A DNA stretch of 64,000 nucleotides. It comes from Paenibacillus sophorae. Its GTDB lineage: Bacteria > Bacillota > Bacilli > Paenibacillales > Paenibacillaceae. Under the pieces are notes generated by a model. That model was given only the letters and a program-made list of their open reading frames with translations. It had not been told where the DNA came from and made no database searches. Location of the stretch: positions 4,898,001 to 4,962,000 of the forward strand of contig NZ_CP076607.1 of NCBI RefSeq assembly GCF_018966525.1, given 5' to 3'. Positions 16,602 to 26,339 of the stretch are shown here, piece by piece. Positions within the stretch are counted from its first letter, which is position 1, and each line of letters begins with the position of its first letter. A program made the translations under genes and the position numbers.

Positions 16602-16946
16602 TCAATACGCGCGCCGTTCATTCCGTTCTTCCCGCTGGATTACCAGCATCTCCCGTTCTTCTGCTTCCTGTGAAGGGCGGGGCTCCTCCATTTTGACGAG
16701 CACGACATCCGAACCGATCTTCACAATGTTCCGCCACGGAATGACGAGATCGGCGCCCCCGCCGAACAATCCCAAAAACCTCGTATACCCCGGAACGATA
16801 ATAGCGTCAATGACTCCTCGCCGCAGATCCAGCTCCAGATCGCTGATTTGTCCAAGGCGCCTGCCATCGATAATATTGATAACGTCTTTAGCCTGAAAAT
16901 CGGAAATTTTCATTTTTTTGCCCGAAGCCAGAGTTTCCTGATTCAT
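16602..16946 (-). CDS. ylmC: YlmC/YmxH-family PRC-barrel protein
   Basis: A 114-residue protein with a PRC-barrel domain (MKISDFQAKDVINIIDGRRL onward, about 12-90) and a charged tail rich in Glu and Arg. YlmC/YmxH members are sporulation-associated; their function is not established. ATG 16946 with AGAGG eight bases upstream was chosen; ATG at MKISDF is a shorter alternative matching the usual family start. It lies between sigG and pgeF. Confidence 0.85.
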   Translation of the reverse strand: MNQETLASGKKMKISDFQAKDVINIIDGRRLGQISDLELDLRRGVIDAIIVPGYTRFLGLFGGGADLVIPWRNIVKIGSDVVLVKMEEPRPSQEAEEREMLVIQREERNERRAY

Positions 16947-17027
16947 GTCCGCCACCTCTGTTAGTTCAAACGTATACTTTAAGTATATGTAGCAGCGGCT
17001 TGGTCAAATGCTTTTTATTCATGATTG

Positions 17028-17070
17028 TCAAAAAAATAGCCCACCGTCAGGCCGGACCCTCGGGTGGGAT
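17028..17070 (-). terminator. Intrinsic terminator of sigG
   Basis: On the minus strand, CCCACCC pairs with GGTGGG around an internal GC-rich part, followed by CTATTTTTTT. It lies 19 bases after the sigG stop. Confidence 0.8.
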
Positions 17071-17088
17071 TGGTTGTCCTTATTTGGG

Positions 17089-17871
<783 letters not shown>

Positions 17872-17905
17872 GATGATTAACCTCCCAAGGAGAAACATTA
17901 CTGTA

Positions 17906-17934
17906 CATTATCTCCCCGGTCGGCCATTTTATTC
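17906..17934 (-). promoter_or_regulatory. Sigma-F/G-type promoter before sigG
   Basis: Read on the minus strand: GAATA (17930-17934), 14 bases, GGAGATAATG (17906-17915). The second block fits the sigma-F -10 pattern GGnnAnAnTR exactly, and GAATA fits GHATR. It lies 34 bases before the sigG start, in the 102-base sigE-sigG gap, as expected for forespore-specific sigG expression. Confidence 0.55.
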
Positions 17935-17973
17935 CTTGGTAAATTCCTCCCGTAAGGTTCCCTCCAGGGCAGG

Positions 17974-18693
17974 CTAGACCATTTTATTGAACTCTTTTCG
18001 CAGCCGTTTGATTATTCTTTTTTCCAGACGGGAAATATAGGATTGGGAGATGCCGAGCAGATCGGCGACGTCCTTCTGCGTCTTCTCCTCGCCGCCGCGC
18101 AGCCCGAACCGCAGCTCCATAATGAGCCGCTCCCGCTCGCTCAGCTTCTCCAGCGCCTTCTGCAGCAGCTTGCGGTCCACCTGCTCCTCGATGTTCCGGT
18201 AGATGGTATCATTCTCCGTGCCCAGCACGTCCGACAGCAGCAGCTCATTGCCGTCCCAGTCGATATTAAGCGGCTCATCGAAGGATACCTCGCTGCGCGT
18301 TTTGTTGTTGCGGCGCAGATACATGAGGATTTCATTCTCGATGCAGCGAGACGCATACGTGGCCAGCTTAATTTTTTTCTCGGGATCGAACGTGTTGACC
18401 GCCTTGATTAAACCAATCGCGCCGATGGATACCAGGTCCTCGATATTAATGCCGGTATTTTCGAATTTGCGCGCTATGTACACGACAAGGCGCAGATTGC
18501 GCTCGATCAGCATTGCGCGTACGGCCGCGTCACCCGAAGGGAGCCGCTGAAGCAGATAATCCTCTTCCTCCCGCGTCAGCGGCGGGGGAAGCGCCTCGCT
18601 GCCTCCGATGTAGTAAATTTCCTGGCTTTTCAGCCCCAGCAGAAACAGCACCCGGTAATATTGGAGCTGCAGCGTCAGTTTCCATTTGATCAT
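17974..18693 (-). CDS. sigE: RNA polymerase sigma factor SigE (early mother cell)
   Basis: A 239-residue pro-sigma factor, the same length as in B. subtilis. A short pro-sequence (about the first 28 residues, to be removed by SpoIIGA) precedes YYIGGSEALPPPL, region 2 (NLRLVVYIARKFENTGINIE) and the region 4 helix-turn-helix (TQKDVADLLGISQSYISRLE). ATG 18693 with AAGGAGGAACAACG upstream was chosen; a 42-residue extension into the spoIIGA gap lacks family support. It follows spoIIGA, forming the spoIIG operon. Confidence 0.97.
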   Translation of the reverse strand: MIKWKLTLQLQYYRVLFLLGLKSQEIYYIGGSEALPPPLTREEEDYLLQRLPSGDAAVRAMLIERNLRLVVYIARKFENTGINIEDLVSIGAIGLIKAVNTFDPEKKIKLATYASRCIENEILMYLRRNNKTRSEVSFDEPLNIDWDGNELLLSDVLGTENDTIYRNIEEQVDRKLLQKALEKLSERERLIMELRFGLRGGEEKTQKDVADLLGISQSYISRLEKRIIKRLRKEFNKMV

Positions 18694-18815
18694 CGTTGTT
18701 CCTCCTTCCAGAAGTGCGCGCCAGGAAGCTGCCGTACACGCTCTCCCGCCCGTTTGCGCAGGCCGGTATTTCCGGTATGAAATTCGGGCTTCGCTTTCTA
18801 TGACTTTCAGTCCCA

Positions 18816-19763
18816 TCAAGCCACTCCTCCCGGCTCAGCGGCAGCTTCTCCCTGTGTCAGATCAGGATGGATGATCGCCCGGTAGGCTCCGTCTCCGGAC
18901 AGCGTGCCGCCGTCAAGGCCAATCAGCACCTTGCGGTGCAGGGCAGTCTCTCCGCCGAGCGTTACGGCAACATGGTCGGGCTTTAGCGCGAGCATAAACG
19001 ACGCTCCCCTATTCACTCCACGGTAGGGCACGAGTCTTAGCCGGTCCTGCCATATAAAGGACTGCCCGTCCGTCTCTAAAAGCAGTTGATCCGCCCCCTC
19101 CTGAGATAGACGTCCTTTCCATTCCTTCGGCAAATACTCCTCCCACAGCGATGCCTCCATCACCATAACGGGGGTTTTTGTCAAAGGATCGTACAGCCTG
19201 TTGCCGGTATCGAGCAGTCCGGAGCAGGTGACCGTCACGCCGTCGATTTCCACCTGCACCATGCCGATATAAGCTTCAAGCTTCTCTCTTCGCGCGCGAG
19301 AGGAATGAACGGCTTTGTAACAGCACAGCACCAGCAGCAGGATCAACAACACAAACCAAAACCCGATTTTTAGCCGGTAGGCATATCCTCCCGTCGCCGT
19401 ATACAAGATTCCGTTCCAGATATCACCAGAGCTTTGGAGCAGATAATGGACGCCAAGAATGCCGCCCGCCGCTGCAAAGTTGATCATATAAAAGGCTCCC
19501 ATACTCCGAAAGAAGCCCTGCAGGCTGGGATAACCGAAAGCGACCCAGAGCATAACGACCGACAAGCCGAACTTAATTAAAAAGGTATACATGAAGGAAA
19601 GCTCCGGCACAAACATCATGACGACATAGAGCGCACCAACGAGAGCGGATAACCACAGCCGCCACCACTTGATCCTCACCTTGATCATCCAGCCGGTCAG
19701 CCAGAGCAGCGCCGCGTCGATCAGCAGATTGGCGGCAAAGATCAAGTCGATATAAACTACCAT
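18816..19763 (-). CDS. spoIIGA: Sporulation sigma-E processing peptidase SpoIIGA
   Basis: A 315-residue membrane aspartic protease. About five hydrophobic segments in residues 1-150 are followed by a cytoplasmic protease domain with the catalytic motif LLDTGNRL (D185). It removes the SigE pro-sequence after a signal from the forespore protein SpoIIR. ATG 19763 with GCAGGTGAG upstream. It lies in the spoIIG operon, preceded by a long-spacer promoter and a Spo0A-like box. Confidence 0.95.
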   Translation of the reverse strand: MVVYIDLIFAANLLIDAALLWLTGWMIKVRIKWWRLWLSALVGALYVVMMFVPELSFMYTFLIKFGLSVVMLWVAFGYPSLQGFFRSMGAFYMINFAAAGGILGVHYLLQSSGDIWNGILYTATGGYAYRLKIGFWFVLLILLLVLCCYKAVHSSRARREKLEAYIGMVQVEIDGVTVTCSGLLDTGNRLYDPLTKTPVMVMEASLWEEYLPKEWKGRLSQEGADQLLLETDGQSFIWQDRLRLVPYRGVNRGASFMLALKPDHVAVTLGGETALHRKVLIGLDGGTLSGDGAYRAIIHPDLTQGEAAAEPGGVA

Positions 19764-19839
19764 TCACTCACCTGCTTAAGGCTGCATATTGACGGCAACA
19801 AGAATGCTTGGCTTCGGGTCTTTTTGCTGCGATAGGAAT

Positions 19840-19872
19840 AGTATAGAAAGTCTCAAGTCCAAAGTCTGTCTA
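19840..19872 (-). promoter_or_regulatory. spoIIG-type promoter with 21-base spacer
   Basis: On the minus strand, TAGACA (19867-19872), 21 bases, TATACT (19840-19845). The over-long spacing is a known feature of the B. subtilis spoIIG promoter, which needs Spo0A-P. A TGTCGAG heptamer, one base from the Spo0A box TGTCGAA, lies upstream on the plus strand at 19901-19907. Confidence 0.45.
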
Positions 19873-19978
19873 AACCTGGGGGGCGTTAGCGGGCTTTTTT
19901 TGTCGAGATTTCTTGTATCCGTCAAGAACAGCTTATGCTCAGAAGCCGATTATCAGTACTTGCAGTACCCTTCTGAAC

Positions 19979-20013
19979 GTAAAAAAGAAGCTGCTCCTTC
20001 TCAGGGCGGCTTC
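19979..20013 (-). terminator. Second hairpin downstream of ftsZ
   Basis: On the minus strand, GAAGC...GCTTC forms a stem with an inner CC/GG pairing and is followed by TTCTTTTTT. It backs up the stronger terminator at 20031-20074. Confidence 0.6.
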
Positions 20014-20030
20014 CTTGGGTTTGTAATACG

Positions 20031-20074
20031 TAAAAAAACCGGGTTCCTTCGCCTTATGGCCAAGAAACCCGGTT
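20031..20074 (-). terminator. Intrinsic terminator of ftsZ
   Basis: On the minus strand, AACCGGGTT (20066-20074) pairs with AACCCGGTT (20037-20045) and runs into TTTTTTT. It separates ftsAZ from the spoIIG operon. Confidence 0.8.
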
Positions 20075-20113
20075 ATTCTTCTCTCCGAGGGAAAGACTTG
20101 CTCACCTGTATGA

Positions 20114-21226
20114 TCAGTCGTTATTGCCCCGTGAACGGTTGCGCAGGAAGGTCGGAATATCCAACTGATCAGAGCTCATTTGGTTGCCGAACGGACGAAG
20201 ATTATTCGCCTTGTCCGCTGCGGGCTCGTTCTGATTCGAAGCCGGACGGCGTCCCGGTGCGGTAGGAGCAGCCTTGGTTTCGAAGCCGGTAGCGATAACC
20301 GTTACCTTGATCTCATCCTTCATGCTCTCTTCGATAATCGCACCAAAGATCATGTTGACTTCAGGGTCGGAAGCAGAGGTGACGATTTCCGCCGCCTCGT
20401 TGACTTCATACAGCGACAGATTGGAGCCGCCGGTAATGTTCATAATGACACCGCGCGCGCCTTCAATCGAAGTCTCAAGCAGCGGGCTCATAATCGCCTT
20501 GCGCGCCGCTTCGGAAGCACGATTCTCGCCGGTTGCGATTCCGATGCCCATCAACGCCGAGCCGCGTTCCGTCATGATCGTCTTCACATCGGCAAAGTCA
20601 AGGTTGATCAGACCGGGAACGGCGATTAGGTCGGATATACCCTGTACCGCCTGTCTCAGCACGTTATCCGCTTCGCGGAACGCCTCCAGCATCGGAGTCT
20701 TCTTATCAACGATTTCGAGAAGACGGTCATTGGGAATGACGATAAGTGTATCGACTTTTTCCTTGAGCGCCTCGATGCCAAGCTCAGCCTGCGTGGACCG
20801 CTTGCGGCCTTCAAATGTAAAAGGACGGGTAACTACGCCAACCGTGAGCGCTCCGCATTCCTTGGCGATTTCGGCAATCACCGGCGCAGCTCCTGTGCCG
20901 GTTCCACCACCCATGCCTGCGGTAACGAACACCATGTCGGCTCCCTTTAAAGTATTCGAAATCAGATCGCGGGATTCTTCGGCCGCTTTCTTCCCGACCT
21001 CCGGATTGGCGCCTGCTCCCAAACCGCGGGTCAGTTTGTCCCCGATTTGCAATTTATGTTCCGATTTGGCCATATGCAGCGCCTGGGCGTCCGTATTAAC
21101 CGTGATGAACTCTACGCCCTGAACGCCATTTTCAATCATCCGGTTGACTGCATTGCTGCCGCCGCCGCCAACGCCGATGACCTTAATTTGCGCCAGGCTC
21201 TCCATTTCAAAATCAAATTCCAACAT
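20114..21226 (-). CDS. ftsZ: Cell division GTPase FtsZ
   Basis: A 370-residue tubulin-like GTPase forming the Z ring. The GTP-binding segments are GVGGGGSNAVNRM (about 18-30) and the signature GGGTGTGAAPV (about 104-114), with the T7 loop further on. A variable linker ends in the conserved C-terminal peptide DIPTFLRNR, which binds FtsA, SepF and others. ATG 21226 with GAGAGGG upstream; seven extra in-frame residues were excluded. Downstream of ftsA, closed by two tandem terminators. Confidence 0.98.
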   Translation of the reverse strand: MLEFDFEMESLAQIKVIGVGGGGSNAVNRMIENGVQGVEFITVNTDAQALHMAKSEHKLQIGDKLTRGLGAGANPEVGKKAAEESRDLISNTLKGADMVFVTAGMGGGTGTGAAPVIAEIAKECGALTVGVVTRPFTFEGRKRSTQAELGIEALKEKVDTLIVIPNDRLLEIVDKKTPMLEAFREADNVLRQAVQGISDLIAVPGLINLDFADVKTIMTERGSALMGIGIATGENRASEAARKAIMSPLLETSIEGARGVIMNITGGSNLSLYEVNEAAEIVTSASDPEVNMIFGAIIEESMKDEIKVTVIATGFETKAAPTAPGRRPASNQNEPAADKANNLRPFGNQMSSDQLDIPTFLRNRSRGNND

Positions 21227-21286
21227 ATTGTTCCCTCTCCCCCTCAATGTGCTTGGATGGCCGGTCCAAGTGTATCTGGACGTTCA

Positions 21287-22555
21287 CTATATAAAATCGC
21301 TGAAAATATTTTTTAGACGCTCCACAAATCCCTGCTTCTGAGCGGCCTCCTGGCTTGGTGCGGCGTTTGGTTTGCTGCGGCCCACCGACTTCTTGTTCGC
21401 GCTCGCAACCGCGCCGCTGCCGCGTCCCCGAAAGCTGCGGACGACATGGTGTAATATGCCGACGCCGCTGGTAAATCCGGGATCTCTTACCCCAATGTAG
21501 TCGGGAACGGCGATCCGGACAGATGCGGACAATTCCGCTTGAGCAGCTTTTAACACGCCCGGCATCGATACAGTTCCGCCCGTTAGTATATAACCTCCCG
21601 GGAGGTCGCTGTAACCTAGTCTCTTCACTTCCTGACGAATCAGGTGGAAAATCTCTTGGACGCGCGGCTCGATGATCGCCGTCAGATCCTCCTGGTTAAA
21701 TTCCTTCTCCACGTTGCTGCCGATTCTCAGCACCTTGAAGACCACTTCGGAGGCTGCGTCGTCAATCCAGGCACATCCGTATTTGAGCTTGACTTTCTCC
21801 GCCTGGTCGGTCAGCGTGCGCAGTCCGTAGGCGATATCATTCGTTACAAATTCTCCGCCGATCGGTATAGTTGAGGTTGCAATTAGGGAACCTTCTTCAT
21901 ATACGGCTATCGTCGTTGCGCCGGCTCCGATATCCACCAGCACCGCTCCCCTGGACTTCTCGTCCTTGGAAAGCGCTAACCCGCCGGCTCCGAGAGACAT
22001 CAGCACAAGGTCCTTAACTTTCAGTCCTGATTTCTCCACACAGCGCAGCAGGTTATGTATTGGCGTCTTAGCTCCAGTAACGATGGTGGCCTCCACTTCG
22101 AGGCGAACGCCTATCATTCCGCGCGGGTCCTGAATGCCTTCAAGACCGTCGACGATATATTGCTTGGCGACGACATCGATCACCTCACGCTCCGGCGGCA
22201 GTGCAATGACTTCCGCAGCTTTGAGAACGCGCAGGATATCCTCTTCGCCGATCTCGCGATCTTCGTTCTGGACGGCTACTACGCCGTGGCTGGATTGCAG
22301 ACCGATATGATTGCCGGAAATGCCGACATACACTTCGGATATTTGAATGCCCACCATCTGTTCAGCGTGTTCAACAGCGCTCTTGATGGACTGGACTGTC
22401 TGGTCGATATCTACAATCGCACCCTTGCGTATACCCTCCGAGTCGGCAGATCCGACACCGATAATATTCAAGGTTCCATTGGTAACTTCCCCTATAATTG
22501 CCCGAACTTTGGATGTACCGATGTCCAAACTAACAATGATGTCATTGTTGCTCAA
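21287..22555 (-). CDS. ftsA: Cell division protein FtsA
   Basis: A 422-residue actin-like ATPase tethering FtsZ to the membrane. It has DIGTSKVRAIIGE at the N-terminus, the inserted 1C domain, phosphate-binding blocks VDIGAGATT and ILTGGTVSMPG, and a C-terminal amphipathic helix (GFVERLKNIFSDFI). The start is a TTG at 22555 behind AGGAGG. The ftsA-ftsZ gap is 60 bases and the genes are surely co-transcribed. A 276-base gap separates ftsA from divIB and may hold its own promoters. Confidence 0.97.
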   Translation of the reverse strand: MSNNDIIVSLDIGTSKVRAIIGEVTNGTLNIIGVGSADSEGIRKGAIVDIDQTVQSIKSAVEHAEQMVGIQISEVYVGISGNHIGLQSSHGVVAVQNEDREIGEEDILRVLKAAEVIALPPEREVIDVVAKQYIVDGLEGIQDPRGMIGVRLEVEATIVTGAKTPIHNLLRCVEKSGLKVKDLVLMSLGAGGLALSKDEKSRGAVLVDIGAGATTIAVYEEGSLIATSTIPIGGEFVTNDIAYGLRTLTDQAEKVKLKYGCAWIDDAASEVVFKVLRIGSNVEKEFNQEDLTAIIEPRVQEIFHLIRQEVKRLGYSDLPGGYILTGGTVSMPGVLKAAQAELSASVRIAVPDYIGVRDPGFTSGVGILHHVVRSFRGRGSGAVASANKKSVGRSKPNAAPSQEAAQKQGFVERLKNIFSDFI

Positions 22556-22831
22556 GCCCTATGGCACCTCCTGATTAATCGTAATGGTATTCCATCGCCA
22601 ATATAGGGACGGAAACGTCTATCTACCTTATTCCACATGCCCATTCCTTTCCCTCTTTTTTCTCCAAATTTTTTGAGCGGGAAGGAAGTTCCCTCACTTG
22701 GAAATATGAGCAAGAGCAGGATATTGAAAAGTTTGCTTAAATTTAAAAAATCCGAAGAAAAAAGAGGGATGAAAATTTATTGCCCATAAAACCGATTGTA
22801 GCATTTTTTATCCCCTATGAGTAGGGGCTAT

Positions 22832-23584
22832 TTATTCTTTGGCGTCTTCTTGTACCTCACTGCCGGCAAAGGGCACATAGGAATCCGCTTCAAGCATGGT
22901 AATCATGCCCGGCTCTTTCGTTTCGATGACCTGATTCAAGTACTCCACCTTGTCTTTCAGCAGAGAGACGGCCGTAGTCACTTCAAAGTGCGAACGGGTA
23001 TACAGCTTGATCCGGTCCGGAAAAGAGAGCGTAGGCGAAGGAACGATCTCGGATATATCGCTGGTTAGCTCGTTCGGTATTTCCGCCAGCGCTCCGCACA
23101 GCCTAGTCTTATAAGGATCGGAAGCCTTCCAGCCCGTAAGAATAGGCTTCTCTACGGCAATCCCGCTCTCATCGATGGAAACCGACGCGCCGCTGGAGAG
23201 GATTGCTTTCAGACTCCCGCTTGGATCAATCTCGTAGGCAACAGCCGGAAACTCCTTAATCTGTACGGAAACGACGCCGGGGAAATGCTTGTCCACCGTC
23301 ACCTGCTGTACCGTATTCAGCTCAAGCAGCGATTTCTCCACTTCACCTTTTGATACGGCAAAAAACTGCCCGCCCTTCTTAAGGCCGCTTTGCCGAAGCA
23401 GCTCTTCCGGGGTAGAGTATTTGCTGCCTTGGAAATCAATCTCCGTAATTCGGCTGGCCGGCGAACGGAAAAAAATAACGCCAAGCAGCGCGATAAACAG
23501 CAGCAGCAGGATCGCCGTAACCTTACGGCTTCTTTTTTTCTTGGGCTTGTCCTCTTGCAGGACAGGCAGTCGGGTATTTGACAT
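22832..23584 (-). CDS. divIB: Cell division protein DivIB/FtsQ
   Basis: A 250-residue bitopic membrane protein. A basic cytoplasmic tail (about 1-22) and one membrane helix (about 23-42) precede an extracellular POTRA domain (ITEIDFQGSKYSTPEELLRQ) and the FtsQ beta domain. It forms a complex with FtsL and DivIC during septum synthesis. ATG 23584. It follows murA by 65 bases that can form a weak hairpin. Confidence 0.93.
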   Translation of the reverse strand: MSNTRLPVLQEDKPKKKRSRKVTAILLLLFIALLGVIFFRSPASRITEIDFQGSKYSTPEELLRQSGLKKGGQFFAVSKGEVEKSLLELNTVQQVTVDKHFPGVVSVQIKEFPAVAYEIDPSGSLKAILSSGASVSIDESGIAVEKPILTGWKASDPYKTRLCGALAEIPNELTSDISEIVPSPTLSFPDRIKLYTRSHFEVTTAVSLLKDKVEYLNQVIETKEPGMITMLEADSYVPFAGSEVQEDAKE

Positions 23585-23649
23585 TCTTTATTCTCCGTAG
23601 TAAGGCCCTGCCTCCCCCATACGTTTAGGCTTGGAGGAGACAGGGGAGT

Positions 23650-24933
23650 TTAATTTGCCAGATCAATCGGCCCCGGCACACGTGTCTTGCGGCTGATCCG
23701 GGCGCCGAGTTTCTGAAACAGCAGTTCAATGCCGTCGTAGCCTCTGTCAATATGATGAGCCTGCTCAACGACGGTAGTGCCTTGAGCGGCCAGCCCCGCA
23801 ATGACAAGCGCCGCCCCGGCCCGCAGATCGGTCGCTTCTACTGTGGCGCCATAGAGCCGCTTAACGCCGCGGATAAATGCACGGTTCAAATCGGTCGAAA
23901 TATCGGCGCCCATCCGCACCATTTCCTCAACATGCTTGAATCTGCCTTCAAACACAGTCTCCTTGATGATGCTGAAACCGTCCGCCAGTGCCAGCAGCAC
24001 CATGATCTGGGACTGAAGATCCGTCGGAAAAGACGGATAGGGCGAAGTCACAATGCGTTCTACCGACCGGGGGCGTCCCATACAACTAATACTGATTATA
24101 TCATTGCACACTGTAATTTGAACACCGGCGCGCTTCAGGACATGAATCAGCGAATTCAGATGACCCGCGTTGGTGTGCGTAAGCGTGACATCTCCCCGGG
24201 TGGCCGCCGCGGCGATCATGACCGTTCCCGCGACAATTCGGTCAGGAATAACTTCATAGCTGCAGGATCGCAGCTTTTGTACGCCCTGTATTGTAATCGT
24301 ATCGGTGCCCGCTCCGATAATCGAGGCCCCCATATGGTTCAAGAAGTTCTGCAGATCCTGTATCTCCGGCTCACGGGCCGCTCCGGAAATCGTCGTGGTT
24401 CCCTCTGCGGTCGCGGCGGCCATCATAATGTTCTCCGTCGCGCCTACGCTCGGATAGTCCAGGTGAATGTCGCAGCCCTTAAGCCGGTCCGCCCGGCAGG
24501 AGATTTTCCCGCTCGCTTCCTCGATCTCCGCCCCTAGAGACTGCAATCCTCGCAGATGCATATCGATCTTGCGTTCGCCGATTGCACATCCTCCCGGCTG
24601 ATAGATCGTTACTTCGCCGAACCTTGCCAGCAGCGGTCCCATCAGGAAGATGGATGATCTCATTTGCTTCATCAAATCTTCCGGAACATGGGATGAACAG
24701 GCAGACGATGTATCCACCGTTACCGTATCCCCTTCATGTCCGGCCGTGCAGCCGAGCCGCTCCATAATCGCAAGCATCGTTTCGATGTCCAGCAGCTTTG
24801 GCACATTATGCAGCGAGTGAACGCCTTCGGCCAGCAGGCTCGCCGCCAGTATGGGCAGCGCCGCGTTTTTTGCTCCATGGATACGTATGGTGCCTGACAG
24901 GGGAATTCCACCCTCAATCACCAATTTGTCCAA
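23650..24933 (-). CDS. murA: UDP-N-acetylglucosamine 1-carboxyvinyltransferase MurA
   Basis: A 427-residue enzyme transferring enolpyruvate from PEP to UDP-GlcNAc, the first committed step of peptidoglycan synthesis. The catalytic cysteine lies in QPGGCAIGERKIDMH, so the enzyme should be fosfomycin-sensitive. It has the two inside-out alpha/beta domains of EPSP synthase fold. The start is TTG 24933 (LDKLVIEGG), ideally spaced after GGAGG; a 9-residue upstream extension overlaps that site. 258 bases separate it from murG. Confidence 0.96.
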   Translation of the reverse strand: MDKLVIEGGIPLSGTIRIHGAKNAALPILAASLLAEGVHSLHNVPKLLDIETMLAIMERLGCTAGHEGDTVTVDTSSACSSHVPEDLMKQMRSSIFLMGPLLARFGEVTIYQPGGCAIGERKIDMHLRGLQSLGAEIEEASGKISCRADRLKGCDIHLDYPSVGATENIMMAAATAEGTTTISGAAREPEIQDLQNFLNHMGASIIGAGTDTITIQGVQKLRSCSYEVIPDRIVAGTVMIAAAATRGDVTLTHTNAGHLNSLIHVLKRAGVQITVCNDIISISCMGRPRSVERIVTSPYPSFPTDLQSQIMVLLALADGFSIIKETVFEGRFKHVEEMVRMGADISTDLNRAFIRGVKRLYGATVEATDLRAGAALVIAGLAAQGTTVVEQAHHIDRGYDGIELLFQKLGARISRKTRVPGPIDLAN

Positions 24934-25218
24934 TGTATCACCTCCGAGATTACCGCTCACCCCCCGCTAGGCGCCGCCGGCGCTTAGGTTAAAAGCACGC
25001 TTAAGCCGGCAAGGGCAGCCGCTATTCGGAAACTTCGGGCAGTCGCAAGATTCTCTCTCTTCAAGAGCCGCACCGTCCGCCCTCTTTCGGAAAGCAGCCT
25101 TAGGTGATTGTCACGTTTTATAGGATATCGTATGTAGATCTCCTCGGGTGTGTGACAGGAGGGAGCCAGGAAACGAAGGATAGGCTGCTATTACAGGACC
25201 GTACCTGCCGAGGCCGAT

Positions 25219-26334
25219 TCACTTGCGGCGCGAACCGGCAAGCCGGCGAAGCTCCTGAACGACAAGAGCCGCGGAATCGCGCTTGCCCAGCGCCAGTGAA
25301 GCCGCGGACATTTGCTTCCGGACGGCCGGGTCGTCCGTGATGGAGCGGACCGCCTTGTAGAGCGACTGTCCGGATAAATCCCTCTCCAGGATCACGATGG
25401 CCGCTCCCGCGCGTTCCAACTGCCGCGCATTCGCTTCCTGATGGTTGTTCGTGACGTTGGGAGACGGAATAAGAACGGAAGGAATGCCCAGCGCCGTAAT
25501 TTCGGCGATAAAAGAAGCGCCCGCACGGTTCACAATCAGGGAAGTGCACGCAAGCACTTCCGGCATATTATGAATATAGGGAAGCACATGAAGCCAGCTT
25601 GGAAGACTTCCAAGCTTCTGCCGCAGGCTTTTACGCGTCTCCTCGTAATAGGGCTCACCCGTGACATACACGTAATGAACTTGGGATTCCTTTACGGCAA
25701 GCGAGGCCATTTCGATCATTGCTTCATTGATCGCTTTTGCCCCCCGGCTGCCGCCGACCACCAGCACAACCGTGCTGCCTTCGGGTATGCCCAGGGTTGC
25801 GTAACCCCGCTTCGGATTCGCCTTGCTTACCGTTGTCGCGCGCGGGTTACCGGTGTAGATGACGCGCTTGCTTCCGGGAAAAGCCGATTCGGTCCCCTCG
25901 AAGCTGACCGCCACCGTACTCGCGTACCGGCTTAAAAAGCGGTTGGTCAAGCCCGGAATCGCGTTCTGCTCGTGAATAAGGGTAGGAATGCCTAGCCTTG
26001 AGGCCGCATATACGACCGGGCCGCAGACATATCCGCCGGTTCCGACGACGACATCGGGCTTAAATTCCTTCAGCATCCGTCTGGACTCTCTCACGCCCTT
26101 CAGGAAACGCATCACCGTCTTCACATTGTCCAGCGACAGCTTTCGCCGGAAGCCGGTAATATCGATCGAGCGAAACGGAAGATTCTCCTGGGGAACCAGC
26201 TTGCTTTCAAGCCCGCGCGTCCCGCCAATATATAAAAAAGCGGAAGACTCATCCTCTCCCTCCAGTTGCCTTGCCACGGCGACGGCGGGATAAATATGTC
26301 CTCCCGTGCCGCCGCCGCTTAATACGATACGCAT
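25219..26334 (-). CDS. murG: UDP-GlcNAc:lipid I transferase MurG
   Basis: A 371-residue GT-B glycosyltransferase making lipid II at the inner face of the membrane. It has the N-terminal loop LSGGGTGGHIYPA (about 5-17), the membrane-associated region, and the donor-binding blocks VVGGSRGAKAIN and SPNVTNNHQEANA. ATG 26334 with GAGGTG six bases upstream was preferred over a GTG nine bases earlier. Five bases separate it from spoVE, so translation is probably coupled. Confidence 0.96.
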   Translation of the reverse strand: MRIVLSGGGTGGHIYPAVAVARQLEGEDESSAFLYIGGTRGLESKLVPQENLPFRSIDITGFRRKLSLDNVKTVMRFLKGVRESRRMLKEFKPDVVVGTGGYVCGPVVYAASRLGIPTLIHEQNAIPGLTNRFLSRYASTVAVSFEGTESAFPGSKRVIYTGNPRATTVSKANPKRGYATLGIPEGSTVVLVVGGSRGAKAINEAMIEMASLAVKESQVHYVYVTGEPYYEETRKSLRQKLGSLPSWLHVLPYIHNMPEVLACTSLIVNRAGASFIAEITALGIPSVLIPSPNVTNNHQEANARQLERAGAAIVILERDLSGQSLYKAVRSITDDPAVRKQMSAASLALGKRDSAALVVQELRRLAGSRRK

Positions 26335-26339
26335 TGCCT

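Noticed and set aside
22806..22830. Hairpin CCCCTA...TAGGGG between divIB and ftsA
   Set aside because: Short stem, and on the coding strand it is followed by A rather than T; not called a terminator.
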